NCBI GenBank assembly: GCA_025345505.1
Contig: JANVCC010000120.1
Span: 1,511,984 to 1,575,983 of the forward strand
Origin: Todiramphus chloris collaris
Taxonomy: Eukaryota > Chordata > Aves > Coraciiformes > Alcedinidae
Length of the DNA stretch: 64,000 nt
Reading direction: 5' to 3'
The notes under the pieces were generated by a model. The model made no database searches and was not told the origin of the DNA. It was given only the letters and a program-made list of their open reading frames with translations. Numbering within the stretch: the first letter of the stretch is position 1; each line of letters starts with the position of its first letter. Position numbers and translations under genes: made by a program. Positions 47,150-60,212 of this stretch are shown one piece after another.

Positions 47150-47420
47150 TAGGCAGGCAGTGTTTGGCTTGCACGTGTAAGACTATTTCTTAAGCAGCTT
47201 TGCTTTTTTCTACCTCTCTCTGCCTAGTTTTATGAGTAATAGACGTGTCTGTCTCTTTTTCAGATGTTATTAAGATCCACTCAAAGATTTTCCTTGGCAA
47301 TGAATTCCGGGGCTTAATTATGCGCCGCGTTAACGGGCTTAGTGTTTTTAAATGTAATATCTAATCTCGTTAGAGGCCACGTGCTCTTGCATTCTCCGAG
47401 CGGGTTAAATAGCAGGGCGG
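47150..47420. promoter_or_regulatory. Candidate conserved non-coding element
   Basis: Repeat-free block with 'ttaattatgcgccgcgttaacg', 'ttttaaatgtaatatctaatc' and 'gccacgtgctcttgc' (an E-box CACGTG), plus TAAT cores. This mixture is typical of vertebrate developmental enhancers. There is no open frame. Confidence 0.28.
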
Positions 47421-48059
47421 GTGCACCCTTTCCACCTTTCCAGCACGTTTGTTGTATCGATGGGATTTCTGCACGCCGGTCACATTATGAGCGCGACGCA
47501 TCTCCCGAGTGAGTCACCCTTTCCAAATGGTCTTCAGAAATCCTTCACAGCCACCTCACTTAACGCCAACCAACCCGGAATCCTTCTGCTGTTCCACGCT
47601 CGTCTCCGTAACGCTCCCCGCGGGGTTTTGGGAGGGGGGGGGATGACTTTCTGCACCGACGTTCTTCAAAGGAACACTTGACGTTGGCTGCCGTGCCACC
47701 ACGGCCAGCAGATGACCAAACGCTATTGCTTCCAGATCGCCGGAGCGCAAACCGCGCCGTCAGCCGGGGCTGATCGCTCGCAGACAAATTCTTCCCATAG
47801 CACCAGGGTGTCCGCGGGCAGTTGGCTTCACGCTGGCAAAAGGACACAGGGAGAGGTCCCACGTCAACCTCCCCGCCCTGTGTTGTAACACCCGAATTCT
47901 TTCATCAGCTTCCCCATCACCGTGACGCGACCACCAGGTCTAATACTGATGAAGATGAAATGTGGGCACGGATTTCAGATTCACTCTTCTAAATGCTGCT
48001 CCTTGACTTGACCTGCACATAACCAGCTCCACACCAGCCTCCTGCTTTTAATATTCACA

Positions 48060-48760
48060 CTCTAGAGACTGTATTTATTTTTTTTCCCTGTACACAGGAC
48101 AAATAAGAAAACGAACTTAGCCACCTCGCTGCTGCCAGATGTTATTTACTCACCTACTTAATTTTGCTTCTGTGGTATAATAATAAGAGTGAGAAGAGGA
48201 GAAGTAAGAAAGCAACCGAGAAAAAATCTTCTTTATCTGTGTCAACATGAAACTGAGCTGGTAAACATCGCTCTTAAAATCAGGTATCTTTTTGAGTTTA
48301 AAAGCCACTTCGTCTTCCAGGATTAAATGTGTACCTATGGTCGCATGGGATTAAAGCAAATACAAAGCATTGAAAAAATGATAATTATCTCCTTCTCTGT
48401 GAGAAGATGTTTGTTTGTTTGTTTTTTTCATATAAACGACGTAAGATTTCAGTCTAAGCAAATAATACTGTAATTGCTTCTATGGCTACAATCTGAAATA
48501 GAACTCAAGACGACAACACATACTTGAGATATATCTTGTTAAAAGTAAAAGGCTTCAAGAGCCGAGAGCTCCCGCGTTACGAACGCTAACGGCAGCGGCA
48601 GCATTTTTCACTTGAGGATTTTCACTGCGTAATACCCGCGTTCGGTTAACGCAAACATTTGCTGCTTCATGTAGAGGTAAATCCATTATCCGCACGCTTC
48701 TCCTAACGGCAGCGTCGTTCTCCTCGCCTGAAGATGCCCCGCTACTCACAGATCATTTTA
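48060..48760. promoter_or_regulatory. Candidate conserved non-coding element
   Basis: AT-rich, repeat-free block of about 700 bp with words such as 'tgtacctatggtcgcatggg', 'gataattatctcc', 'aacgacgtaag' and 'taaatccattatccgc'. CpGs are kept in otherwise AT-rich sequence. There is no coding frame. Candidate status rests only on composition. Confidence 0.25.
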
Positions 48761-50692
48761 AAAGCCGTGGCGGCTTCATTCCTTCAAGAACTCAAAATAT
48801 TGAAACGCATTAGAAGTCGGCATGCGATCCTCTCAGCCTTCAGCAGGCCAAACTGCCCCAGCCTCCTATCAGTCCTCTCCACACGTCAGCAACATAGAGA
48901 TGCCTGGGAATCGAGAGCGTGCAGACCTTCCTCTGCCCAGTTTCAGTCCTTGCACATCTGAAACTTGCAGGGAATAATGGAGCCCTTGAGCAAGCGCGGA
49001 TGGTTCTGGTGCAGAATGTACGTGCGGACAGGGAATTGTCTCGTTCGGATGCGCACGGGAACATTTTGCAGAACATCTTTGAGAAAAATCCAAGAGAGAC
49101 ACAATCCTTCAGAAAACACAGTGTGCTCAGGAGCACTCCAGGGATGAAGTGCAAGTGTGGGGCCATTCTTGGTTTTTCCAGATACACTGAGTGTATCGGA
49201 ATGATTACGGATGAAAGGCAATAAAATATGATGAACTACATTTCAAAAGAAGCTTGCCTTTCTCCCTCGGTGCTGTTTGTGTGCTTTTTTTTTGTCCTTT
49301 CTGGATATACACCTTATGGAGCATAACAACACATTCCTAAGAAATAAAAAGCTTTCAACCTGAACCTTCTCCACACCTTTCCTTTGAAAACTGGACTGTA
49401 GGAATACCCCAGTGTTAGCCTAGCCAAAGCTGAAGGCCTTGCAGATGGACAAGACAGGATGAAATCGTCACCACAGTCACACAGGAACATACTGCTCTCA
49501 CAGGAGAAGAGAGCTGATCTTTGCCAGGTTAGAAGCAGAGGCTCTCCGCTGGCTGAGGGCCAGAAATACTGTGATTAAAAATGCTCACGTGTATGGTGGG
49601 ATCGCTCTGTTTCATGGCTAAGGCAAGCTGCTATTACGATGTCACTGGCTTAGTGCTGTAGTCAGCACCCAGACAAATAAAAGAGGACCCTTTCCATACC
49701 CAGATGCTGGAATCTGGGATCTCACACACGCCCAACATGAAACCCAGGCAGGACGTGGAGCCAGAACAATCTCAAACACCTCCTGATCAATATTCACGAA
49801 CAGAATCTTTTGGAATCGTTGTGAATTCATACTCATCTTAACTTGCAAAGCCCCGGGACAACTTTGTACGCCAGCTTCCAAAGGAACCCAGTGTACTATA
49901 GAGAAACATCTCGGGAAAGATTCTACAACCAGGCCCTCTGGTTACCACGGCAAAGTCCCCAAACACGCATGGAGATGTTTCAGTGCAAACAGAACATGGA
50001 TTTCACTTCTTCCTACCCCATCTCCTGAGGCCATAACCTGCCATGGGATGTTACTGCTCAGAGGGTTAAAATTCAGTATCTTTGCTCTGCTCTGAGTTCC
50101 ATCCTTCTCTTACACCCACTTTCAACCTCACTTGCTCGCAGCTGCCTGGTGCTTCAGTTCAGTCAAACAGGGCTTTTCATAACACTGTATGGAAAAAACA
50201 TCACCAACTTTTTAACTTTGGATCTGTGAATAAAGCTCAGGGCACGGGCATGCTCCAGGAGACCAAGACAACTGATGCTAATAGCTGCACCCTACGTTTT
50301 ACAAACCTCCTCAGACGTGGGATCTTGGTAAGCTTTGCAAATACCAAATAAGCACTTGCATTCCCCTGTGAAAAAGGCATTACTTGTTATCAGAGCAAGA
50401 TTAGCAACCAATGTGCACTGTCTGAGGGGTAGCAGAAGAATGATGTGTGGCTGGACCAAGCTTTCAGCTCCTGAATGCGGGCAAGAGAACTTCAGCATCT
50501 TTGCTGTCTGTTCAGCTGTGTCTCAGAACCAAAGGGCATGCGCATTGTATAACAATTTCTGCTTCTCTGGAGGTGAACGCTGCTCTCTCTGAAGGACCAA
50601 TCACCACCGTGCTGGAGAGCTGTCTCTCTTGCATCCTGACCAGGACTTTGAGTACTGGGAGACAAGCAGCAACGATGACCCAACTCCAGCAG

Positions 50693-50862
50693 CCATGGCC
50701 AAAAAGGGAGGTGGTGGAGTCACTGTCCCTGGAGGGGTTTAAGAGCTGGGTAGATGTTGTGCTCAGGGACAGGGCTTAGTGGGTTTGATAGGGCTGGGAG
50801 TAAGGTTGGACTTGATGGTCTTGAAGGTCTCTTCCAGCCGAAGCTATTCTACGATTCTATGA
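50693..50862 (+). mobile_element. CR1 LINE 3' fragment
   Basis: 'gggaggtggtggagtcactg', 'ccctggaggggtttaagagc', 'ttggacttgatggtcttgaagg' and the tail 'attctacgattctatga'. About 170 bp of 3' end remains. Confidence 0.92.
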
Positions 50863-52245
50863 AAAGCACATGAACTTGTCTTGGATACACTATCCTCTTC
50901 AGCTCATGCCAAGCAAAAGTCATCAAAATCAAGATGACACCAGGCGAGCACTGATTTTGCAGCTCTTGAAGCCAACGGGATAATGAGCAAGGCTGGAGAC
51001 AGATGGGGCACAGCCTTCTTCAGAAGCCTTCTTCACAGCCTTCTGCCCACGCAGAGGTGAAGGTCAGAGCTGCAACCATCAAGTTGACTGAGATCCTGGA
51101 GCACTGCCCACCTCACTGCTGGAAGATGCTCACCTACTTATTTCCACTGCGGCAGCCTACTGACGCTCATCCGGAGAGAACGGAATGATGCTCACTGATG
51201 TCAATGCCCTACAGCCTCCAAGAGGCAGGAGCTGCCAACCTGCTCTTAAAAATGAGCGTGTTCTGGGCAACACCATGTAGGAAGGTGCATGAGAGGAACT
51301 CACCAGGATTAAGCTCAAAACAACACTCCAAAGGCTACAAAGTTTAACCCCAGACGCTGCTACAACAAAGTTCTCAATGCTTACTTGGCCTTCACACAGA
51401 ATTAGCGGCAGTCCAGTAAAAACACAACCTCATCCTGCTGAGAAATCATCCACACGTTTTAATGTGCCACCTGCATATACTGCTCAAATCTAAAAGGCCC
51501 TAAATATAAACAGACAGCCCTTTCCTGGCCGTTAAAACGAACACTACCTCAGCTTGTTCTCCAAGCAAGCCAAAATTATAGCTGCTCGGAGATCAGAAAC
51601 ATTTTAGGGCAGGACACTTTCTGCTCCCCCACCTCCTCTCTTCTTTTTACAGTGTTTGTAGTTTGGGGAATAAGGCGTTCATTGTGCCCAAGCCCCAGAG
51701 ATACCCACCTCGCAGGGAGAGCTAAAATTAGGGTCAAGCATGTTCCTGAAACCGCCAGAAGAAGACGGCTCGGGTGGGACGCTCGAGAGTGGGCAGGAAA
51801 AGCAGCTGGAAAGGCTGGTGCCTGGGCTGCTCCTCTTGCTGGAGAGCCTGTGGTTCTGCATACACCCCACGAACACCCTTGTTTACCTATCCGAAACCCG
51901 TCGTTATTCCTGGAAAGTCCAGCAGTGGGAAGCTGTGCCAGTACACACATGTCCGACCAGGCAGCTTCAGGGAGCAGTGAGCATCAAGACGCAACGATGT
52001 GAGCCATCTGACTGACTGCCTTGAATCTCCATTCCAGAAGACCCCAGACCATTTTAAAGGTGGCAAACAAGGAGCTGACATCCCTTGTTATGAAATAACA
52101 GGCAGGTCTGGATGGAGCATGACATGTTTATCAGCACAGGATCAGGGGAAAAGCAAAAGGAATCTCCTCTTCAAACCAAATGACGTTAGGGAGTACACGG
52201 GCAGAGCTACCTGGCTCATGACCTGCTGCAGGAGAGGGACAGGTC
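50863..52245. other. Unique non-coding DNA
   Basis: No gene or family recognised. A near-repeat of 'cagccttctt' words lies at about 51011-51045. Confidence 0.55.
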
Positions 52246-52600
52246 AGTCACAGAGTCCCAGCAGGGTGGGGGCTGGCAGGGAGCTCTGGAGATGCTCTGG
52301 TGCCACCCCCTGCTCCATCCAGCAGGGGCACCCAGAGCAGGGGCCCAGCAGCGCAGGGTCCAGCCGGGGTGGGAATCTCTCCAGAGAAGGAGACTCCACA
52401 GCCTCTCTGGGCAGCCTGGCACAGCCTCCCACACCCTCACACCAAAGAAGCTTCTCTTCCTGCTCAGGTGGAACCTCCTGGGTTCCAGTTTGTGCCTGTT
52501 GCCCCTTGTCCTGTCCCTGGGCACCACTGAGCAGAGTCTGGCCCCATCCTCTTGACACCCACCCTTTAGCTATTGATCAGATCGAGCCACCTTGCTCATA
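52246..52600 (-). mobile_element. CR1 LINE 3' copy, homogeneous subfamily
   Basis: Tail 'cacagagtcccagcagggtg' at the left. The hairpin CCCCTGCT-CCATCC-AGCAGGGG is at 52307-52328, then 'ggagactccacagcctctctgggcagcctggc' blocks to about 52582. It is almost the same sequence as the copies at 56408 and 61247, which points to a recently active source. Confidence 0.93.
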
Positions 52601-53044
52601 AAAACCCAGAGCAACTGGTTAAAGAAAGCAGAGCCTCCCTGATCACCCTGTCTGGAGTCAAACCATACTGTGTGTGTATATGCATACACAGATACATATT
52701 TACATACGTATATATCTATACATAACCTGAGCACGCTCTCAGTACCCCACCAGCAAAGGGCACGACGGCAGCAGCACGGGCAGGCAGCACGTGTGGCACC
52801 TCCCTCTCTTTTCCCTTCCCAGCTTTTGCTTACATTTCATCTAGTCTGCTCTGATTCCAAGGTTTAATAAAATTTAATCCCAGCATGTCTTGAATTAATT
52901 AATTAGATCTGGTTCCAAGCCACCGTGCCAATTTCTGCAATTAGCCTGTTACTCACAGGCGTCAGAGAGAGGCTGCATCCGTCCCCCGCGCAGGAGCAGC
53001 CGCAGACCCACCGGGGCTTTGTGAGCCGAGACACCACGCAGCAA
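52601..53044. other. Unique DNA with alternating TA/TG stretch
   Basis: No gene seen. Alternating purine/pyrimidine low-complexity sequence lies at about 52668-52722. 'aattaattaattag' lies at about 52894. Confidence 0.55.
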
Positions 53045-53432
53045 AGGGCTTCAGGCTGGGGAAGAGAAGGCTCTGGGGAGACCTTCTTGTGCCCTTCCAG
53101 GATCTGAAGGGGGCTACAGGAAAGCTGGGGAGGGACTTTTTAGGCTGTGGGGCAGTGACGGGACTGGAGGGCATGGATTACAACTAGAGAGAGGTCGATT
53201 CAGGTTGGACAGTAGGAGGAATTTCTTCCCCAGGAGGGTGGTGAGACACTGGCCCAGGCTGCCCAGAGAGGTGGTGGAAGCCCCATCCTTGGCAGTGTTG
53301 AAGCCCAGGCTGGCTGGGGCTGTGAGCAACCTGCTCTAGTGGGAGGGGTCCCTGCCCATGGCAGGGGGGCTGGAACTGGGTGAGCTTTAAGGTCCCTTCC
53401 AACCCTGACAATTCTATGACTCTATGATTCAT
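53045..53432 (+). mobile_element. CR1 LINE 3' copy
   Basis: Begins near 'ggcttcaggctggggaagag' and ends in the tail 'acaattctatgactctatga'. The hairpin CCCTGCC-AT-GGCAGGG is at about 53351-53366. From 53243 on it is nearly identical to 60394-60580 (three differences seen in about 185 bases). Confidence 0.93.
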
Positions 53433-56407
53433 TTCAAAGCACATTGATTTTTCTCCTCCATTATTTCCCCACTAGAAATAATCCTGGGGGCACGAACAGT
53501 CACGTCACGCAGTCAGCCTCGCCCCACTCGCAGCCCTCAGCAACAGAGCGGGAGTCCCGCACCTGGAAATTCAGTTTTTATTCACCAAACTGGAGGAGTT
53601 GGGTTCATACCTGCTATCATCCAATCCATGTGCTCCACCTACAGCTCTTTTGCCCCCTCCCTATGCTTCTGAGCTCGTTTCCCTCTTCAAATCATCATCA
53701 GGAAAGGATTTTTTTTTTTTATTCCTTGATAAAAAGAAACCAGAAACCTATTTTTTTTTTTCACCAGGAACAAGCTGTGGGTATTGAGGAGGAACGGGGC
53801 TATTTCAACAGGCCAGCAGCAGCACCCTGCACCCACCTTCCCCGACAGACCATTTCCAGCCAATCCCACCAGACGCTCCGTAGAGCATCCTCAAAGTGCA
53901 GCAGCTCCACAGTCCTCCCAACGTTCCCAGCTCTCACCGCTCATCCCCTTCCCTGCCCCAGCTCCGAGAGCGCCGGGCACGGCAGCAGGGAGCAGGCAGG
54001 GACCGCACGCTCCGGGAGACAGTTCCCTCCGCGGCCGTGTCCGCTCTGCACCGCTGCCTTGCAGCCTAATGGATTCTGATCTCAGAAGAGCCTCAGCAGT
54101 TGTGCCCGCTGCCAGTGCGCCGGGCAGGGCCCCCAATGAAGTGCAGTCGGTTCCAACCACGTGGAAGCGCGTTTAAAACCCATTGTTTCTCGCTCCAGCT
54201 GCCCAAGTACTTTTTACTCAGCTCCTGGACTCGGACCAAAACTAAAAATGACAGATTGCCAGAAAGGACCAAGACGGAGGGGTGGATGGAGAAGGGGGGG
54301 AGGGATGCGAAGTGGCCAGACAGCGCAGCACATGAATAGATTATCCCGACGCCTCTGGGAGAGGAGCTCGGAAGCCGGACCGGGCTGAAGAAACACACTG
54401 CGAGAAACGCTCGTGAAAGGAAAGGTCAGCAAGATACCGAGGCGTAACTGCGGCCGAGCGGGAGGCCTTCGCTGATGGAGCCGGCTCGGAGCTTGTGCTG
54501 GAGCGTGGCTACCTGCTGCTGCTGCCCGTGGGCAAGCTCCAGCCCCTTCAATTAGTGCTTGCCAACCGGACGAAAGCTCTGGCTCCTTCGCGGCTGCTGC
54601 TCTCCGGGAAGCTGGGCTCTTCCCCCGGCCGCTCTCACGTTACTTCCAAGCCAAGAGCAACTCCCCGAGCAAAGGCTGTGGATCTGCAGGGGCAACATCA
54701 CCACTTGCCCCAGCCCGTCCCCGTCAGTGGCTTTCCTGCTCTCTCCCTGGCGCGGGGATCGCTGCCAGGCTGCCCACTGCACACTGCCCTGTTTTAACTG
54801 GGAAATAACCCAAGGAGCTGGAGCTGCAACGTGCCCCTGGCGCTGTGAACCCGGCTGCAGGCACAGAAAGCTGCCGTGGGGTGAGCATCCCCCCCGAGAA
54901 AGCTGCACGCTCTAAAGCAGGGAGCAGACAAACCCTTTTTTCACTCAAAGACTGTGTTCCTCTCTCTCATATCAGCCAAGTGGACTCCAGGTCCTTAAAA
55001 TCCACCTAACTCTGGTGCCAGACCCTGGGTTGAGCCTCTGCAAAGTGCTGGTGGCCAGTGCCCATGCCCAGCAGCGTAGAACCTTCTTCTGGGGGGTTCT
55101 CCCAGAACTCCAAGCACTGTATTCTATTCCTACAAACTTCCCCAAAGTTGGGTAAGCAGCATCCCTAAGGAAGGTAAAACTTCATCAGCACATGACGAGG
55201 CCTCATGAAGGTGGAGAGGGGAAAAAGGGAGAGCTGCAAGGGGCAAGGAGGAGACCGGGCAAGGGGGGGTGGGATCTGGGTACCTGCTGGTCACGTGGCT
55301 TAGCTACAAGGAGAGAGACTCAACAGCAGCTTCTGTTTCTAAATATTCCATATTAGGCAGCTGCTGAATAAAGAGCCAGAAACAAAATCAGGACAGCAGG
55401 AGAGGCAGCCTCCACCCTCGTGCTGCAATCCCCATCCATCAGGTTCAGAAAAGCCCAGCAAGCGCCTGTCTGGGAGCGCAGGCTGCTCCGGCTGGGCAGC
55501 TACCAATAAAACCAGGGGCACGCTGGTAGCAGAAATAAAATAACCCCCCGAGAGCAGCAGCCTGGCTCATCCTCACCCCTCAAAACAGCTTTCTAAATAT
55601 CACCATTCGGCTGCTCAAGGGATTGCGAACCCCCTGCGACTGCATCACCTCGGAGGGGAACAAACCCTGCAGAAACCCGGGCAAAAAGCAAAACCTGGCG
55701 GTGTGGGGAGAGGCTCAGCCTCAAAGCACCACGGCCACGGACCCCCTGCTCCCCCACACTTCCCACATCACTGGAGCAGGCACTGGAGCCATGGCCAAGC
55801 CTCTTACCTGTGGAGAAGCCACTACAGGTTCATCTCTCCGGTACTTCGAGGAGACTCAGGTGTTCATACGGTGACCTGGGAGCCTGGGGTAGAAAACATG
55901 AGACCTTAATGTAATGAGGCAGCTTTAAATGTCTGCATTTATCCCACAGACACAGTCACATCCTCTCCAGCTGTGGTAGCAACTCAGATATTTTTCTCCT
56001 CGCTCCCATCAAGACATTACAGCTTTTCCTTACTTGTCCTTTCACTCCTATCTGCAGTCCCTTCTGCCACTGCTTTGGCCTAATCCTTCAGGCATTTTCC
56101 TCTGTGCTGCTCTTCTCACGTGAGGCTTGGACACGAGAGCAAATAATGTTTGAAAAATACCATTGCAGGAATTTTTCTTCACACATGAAATGATTCATTT
56201 CCAGGTGTGTGAAGGCAAGGCACAAGAGACTGGCTGGTGATGGGCTTTCTAGTGCTCCTCAGATCAGAGCCTGAATGCAAACTGGACCCTGCTGTGATGA
56301 CTTCAGAGCTGGCAAATAAATGAGCACTGCCCTGGGCTCTCTGCATGTCCAGCCCTGGCCCTGCCCCAGCCTGCAGCAGGGTGAGCTGCTCTGGGCACAC
56401 TCAAGGA
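53433..56407. other. Unique DNA with a second, weaker CpG-rich zone
   Basis: No exon recognised. CpG density rises at about 53930-54620 ('ctccgcggccgtgtccg', 'gataccgaggcgtaactgcggccgagcgg'), which could be a weak CpG island or alternative promoter. T-rich runs lie at 53709-53720 and near 53750. The rest is ordinary. Confidence 0.5.
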
Positions 56408-56966
56408 ATGATCACAGAGTCCCAGCAGGGTAGGGGTGGGAAGGGAGCTCTGGAGATGCTCTGGTGCCACCCCCTGCTCCATCCAGCAGGGGCACCCAGA
56501 GCAGGGGCCCAGCAGCGCAGGGTCCAGCCGGGGTGGGAATCTCTCCAGAGAAGGAGACTCCACAGCCTCTCTGGGCAGCCTGGCACAGCCTCCCACACCC
56601 TCACACCAAACAACTTTCTCCTCCTGCTCAGGTGGAGCCTCCTGGGTTCCAGTTTGTGCCCGTTGCCCCTTGTCCTGTCGCTGGGCACCACTGACAAGAG
56701 TCTGTCCCCATCCTCTTGACACCCACCCTTTAGATATTTATAAACATTGATAAGTTCCCTTCTCAGTCTTCCCTTCTCCAGGCTAAACAGCCCCAGGGCT
56801 CTCAGCCTTTCCTCACAAGAGAGATGTTCCAGTCCCTTCCTCATCCTTATAGCCTCTGCTGGACTGTCTCCAGCAGTTCCTTGTCTCTTTTAAACTGGGC
56901 AGACCAGAACTGGACGCAGCAGTCCAGCTATGGCCTCACCAGGGCAGAGTAGAGGGATTGTTCACT
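56408..56966 (-). mobile_element. CR1 LINE 3' copy, homogeneous subfamily
   Basis: Tail 'atcacagagtcccagcagg'. Hairpin CCCCTGCT-CCATCC-AGCAGGGG at 56471-56492. It extends further 5' than the 52.2 kb copy, through 'cccttctccaggctaaacagc', 'ctttcctcacaagagagatg' and 'tggcctcaccagggcagagtag' near 56966. The minus-strand frame 56844-56401 reads pieces of the old reverse transcriptase C-terminus ('GLEHLSCEERLRALGLFSLE'). Confidence 0.94.
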
Positions 56967-59900
56967 TCCAGCTTTGGGACTGGCGAGGCTGAGCCTTAAC
57001 AGAAAACTAAAAATCACAAGGGGGTAGGGGAAGGTATCCAGGAAACCTAACGCTCAGAAGCCTGAGACTGACTCACAGCAGAGCTAAAGAACAACGTTAG
57101 CCACAGGGCATCCCGGAGGCAGGAAGAAAAAGAGGCAGCATGAGGAAGAGGCTGTCGGGCACCGGCAGCCAAACGGGCTCCGAGCCCGAGGGCAGTGACC
57201 CCAGGCGTGGGGTTGGCTGCAGCAGTGCCCGGGGCAGCATCCCCACGGGGAGTGAAACAAGGGCTCTGCCCTTGGGAGACTCCTTTTAGCTGGAGATTTC
57301 CAGGCGTTTTCCAGGAGCCATTCATTCCCATCATCTCAGCTAAGCGAGCGAGGGCTCGGCCGCGCTTCGCCAGGGTGGAAACCGAGGCAGGATGGGATGC
57401 AGCTTCGCAGGCACGGTCGGCCAGGGCTGCACTGATGCCAACGCAGAGCCCGCACCATTCCCATGATCTGCCCTCAGCACCACACTCCTTCCAGACCCTT
57501 CAGACACCACCAGCCGTGGTTACTCTTCCTGTCTCTTTAAATTCATTTTTCTCATTACGCAGGAGGAAATAACTACAGACAGGTCAGACTCTGAGGATTT
57601 ACTGGAACACTGTTAGGCCATCCAGCAATACTTCATACCATCTTCCTCACCGTGCCTTCTGCTGCCAGCAATTAGATTAGATAATTTTAACTCTGTATCC
57701 TCATTAGTGGCTTCTCCTGAAAGCGTGTTGGCACACGCGTGCAGATGCAGCACCAGTGTGAAGTTACAGAAAACTCTGCACGCTGTTGCTTCCAAAGCAG
57801 ACGGGCACAAAGAAATGCAGCAGCAAGACAGGGCTGAAGAAGAGCACTGAGAGTACTTTAAATCATTGTGAACAGAAAGCTAAAGAAGATAAAACACCCT
57901 ACTCGATAATGCCGGGCAAAGAAAAAAGCCTTTCTATGTTAATCTTGCACGTACCTTAAAACAAAATATTGATTTGATTTAATTTAACAAGGGTGCAAGT
58001 CAAAAACCTGCTACAGAATCAGTTTAACAGCCCACCGAGGCTGTGGGTAAAGGTTGGTTTTAGCATCAGAACACAGCACCACGGACACGGCTCAACTCAT
58101 TCCCGAAGCCCGTGCGATAAACAAGCATCCCATTTTCTGCTAAACTCCGCACAGGGACTTTGGCATCCCTTTCTCCAGCATGAATTTACCAAAGGTTTCG
58201 CGGAGATCTATCAAGTCCCAGCTCAGACCTCTGTTGTGTTCTGCACCTGCCCCCACGCTGCTCCCGGAGAGCCCGCAGCGTTCCGAAACCCCCGGAAAAC
58301 ACTTTGCTCTCCTTCGACACAAATACAACTCCACGCCAGTGAGCACAAAGATGGCTCACGGTGCTCAGCGATATTACAGAGCCCGTGTACCTGCCAGCTT
58401 CCAGAAGGGGAACAAGGAGATGTCTGCTCCTGTCTCCCTGCTATAGCCGAGCACTGCTGCCAGGTGTGCCTGGGAAAATCTGCCAAGCTCTGGCTGATCC
58501 AGAAAGATCCCACCCTGCGTTATTTCTACACAGTCCTCAGCTCGTGTTTCTGCTCTTTTCTTCCCTTCCTTCCCCTCCCTTTCCTCTGAGTAGCAGCATC
58601 CAGCACAGCGGACAGTGGGGGACCCCATTCATCATCCAGGGGAAAGCAGACAGGTCCATCTCTCCATCTCCTCTTCCCCTAGCTTGGCATCACCTTTCTA
58701 ACCCCTCCTCATCCCCCCCAAACAGTGCCAGAATTGCACAGCAGGCTGCCAAACCGCTGGAGCACGTGAGGATCAAGAGACACTCAATATGGGAAAGGGT
58801 GAGGAAGGAGCTGCATGGGGGTGGGGGGGGATGTCCCACCCTCCAGCCCATCTTCAACTGCTTCAGTTGGGAGCTGCAACCCTACAGGGACGTGTCCCCT
58901 TGCTCAGCAGGATCTGCCTGAGCAGGGTGCTGGAGATGAGGTGCGGGGGAGAAAGGGTGATGCTGCCCACACTGAGCCCCTCGCAACTGTCCCTTTGTCC
59001 CAGAGGCCCCCTGGTACAGCAGGGACACCCTGGCACATGCCTGGCAGCAGCACCAGGAGTGTGCTGCGGGGCTCAGCGGGCTGGGGTGAGCGGCACTGCT
59101 CAGCCCCAAAGAACCTCACTCCAGAGCCAAGAGCTGAGGTCCCAGGTCCCCCTGCTCCAGCTTCCTGGTGACTGATGCCTTTAATTCCACGGGTGCCCGT
59201 GTGGGCTCCTGCAGGCTCAGGGAACGTGTAGAAAACCTGGCTCCAGTACAGTGTGGCTCTATTTTACCTTCTTTAACTGCTTGAAAAACATTTGGCCGTT
59301 GCTGGAGAGTCAGGCTAGACGCATACATTACAGCTCCCTCCAGAAATAGCACACGCTGGCTTGCCTAATTTTGCAGCTAAAAAGCTTCCTTTCAGCTCAG
59401 CAGCTTGTCCCTATCCATGGAGCAGCTCTGGAGAAGGCAAACCAGGGCTCCGGAGCCTGCGGCTTGGGATGAATCATTGCAGGAAGGTTTCGAGACTTTG
59501 AACGCAGGTGAACAAAGCGTGAGCGGGTTTGAGTTCCTCTGCCTCGCTGCCAGCTCCTCTCTATCTTATGCAAAGGGCTTAATGAGCTAATTTGTATGTT
59601 GGGGAAGGAGTTGTACGTCAAAGCTGAGCTTAACGCTGGTCTGGCAAACAGAGCTGTCTAGGAGGACAAGCTTCCCAGGAGCGCTGCCGTGCCAGCAGCA
59701 TCGCACTGCCCACCTCGAAGGGAGCGCCGGCTGCAGAACCAACACAGGACAAGGTTTTTCTCTGGAAACCACCACTTTGAGCAAAATATGCTGGTTCCTG
59801 GTGAAGCAGGCCATCCTCAATCCTCAGAGTAAACACGATTTGTAGTTTGAGTTGGATTCAGGCTGGCAATGTCTGGGTGAAAAGGTCTTTTCTTTTCTCA

Positions 59901-59997
59901 GGTAGGTTCTGAGGTCCCCAGCCAGCCACGAGAAGTTAAGGGCACATTTTGGGAAATCAATCTCATCTCTGGAACAGTGCATGTTTACATCCTGGGA
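56967..59997. other. Unique non-coding DNA
   Basis: About 3 kb with no recognised exon or family. A pyrimidine-rich 'cttttcttcccttcc' stretch lies near 58552 and a G8 run near 58821. The 198-codon frame 57993-58589 shows no domain or splice context and is treated as chance. Confidence 0.5.
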
Positions 59998-60021
59998 TTC
60001 CGGGATTCTGGGATTCTGAGG
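59998..60021 (+). repeat. CR1-like tail repeat (GGGATTCTG)n
   Basis: Three tandem copies of a GGGATTCTG-type unit without a CR1 body to the left. They resemble an isolated CR1 tail and partly match (7 of 10 bases, reverse complement) the CR1 tail adjoining the right arm of the inverted repeat. Confidence 0.6.
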
Positions 60022-60196
60022 TTCTCTGACTGTGTGATCCACTGCTCTGTGTCACGTCCTCAGGGCTGCGTGTGATCGCAGGCAATCAGATGTGGGCCTG
60101 TAATGCTGTTTCAGCAATTTTTGATAGGCTTGCAGCAAAACACGTGTCCTGTGGCTTCGAAGAGCGGAGTGCAGTGCTTCACGGGTCGGTTGGGTG
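60022..60196 (+). repeat. Inverted repeat, left arm (175 bp)
   Basis: Aligned by hand without gaps to the reverse complement of 61076-61250: 13 mismatches in 175 bases, about 93% identity. The sequence itself is not CR1 and no family is recognised. The outer edge abuts the tail-like repeat at 59998-60021. The inner edge is followed by a plus-strand CR1 tail. The arms are separated by 879 bp. Confidence 0.92.
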
Positions 60197-60212
60197 CATG
60201 TTTTACATGTCC

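Larger units (their letters stand above)
45963..50692. other. Repeat-poor non-coding block
   Basis: This stretch of about 4.7 kb has no CR1 and no recognised exon. The part from 47.1 to 48.8 kb is AT-rich with scattered CpGs (see the two candidate elements). A CpG-rich, G8-containing patch lies at 47610-47780. The relative absence of insertions in a CR1-rich window could reflect constraint. Confidence 0.5.

Noticed and set aside
57993..58589. 198-codon plus-strand frame
   Set aside because: No domain, ends in a pyrimidine-rich stretch translated as Leu/Phe/Pro, no splice sites.
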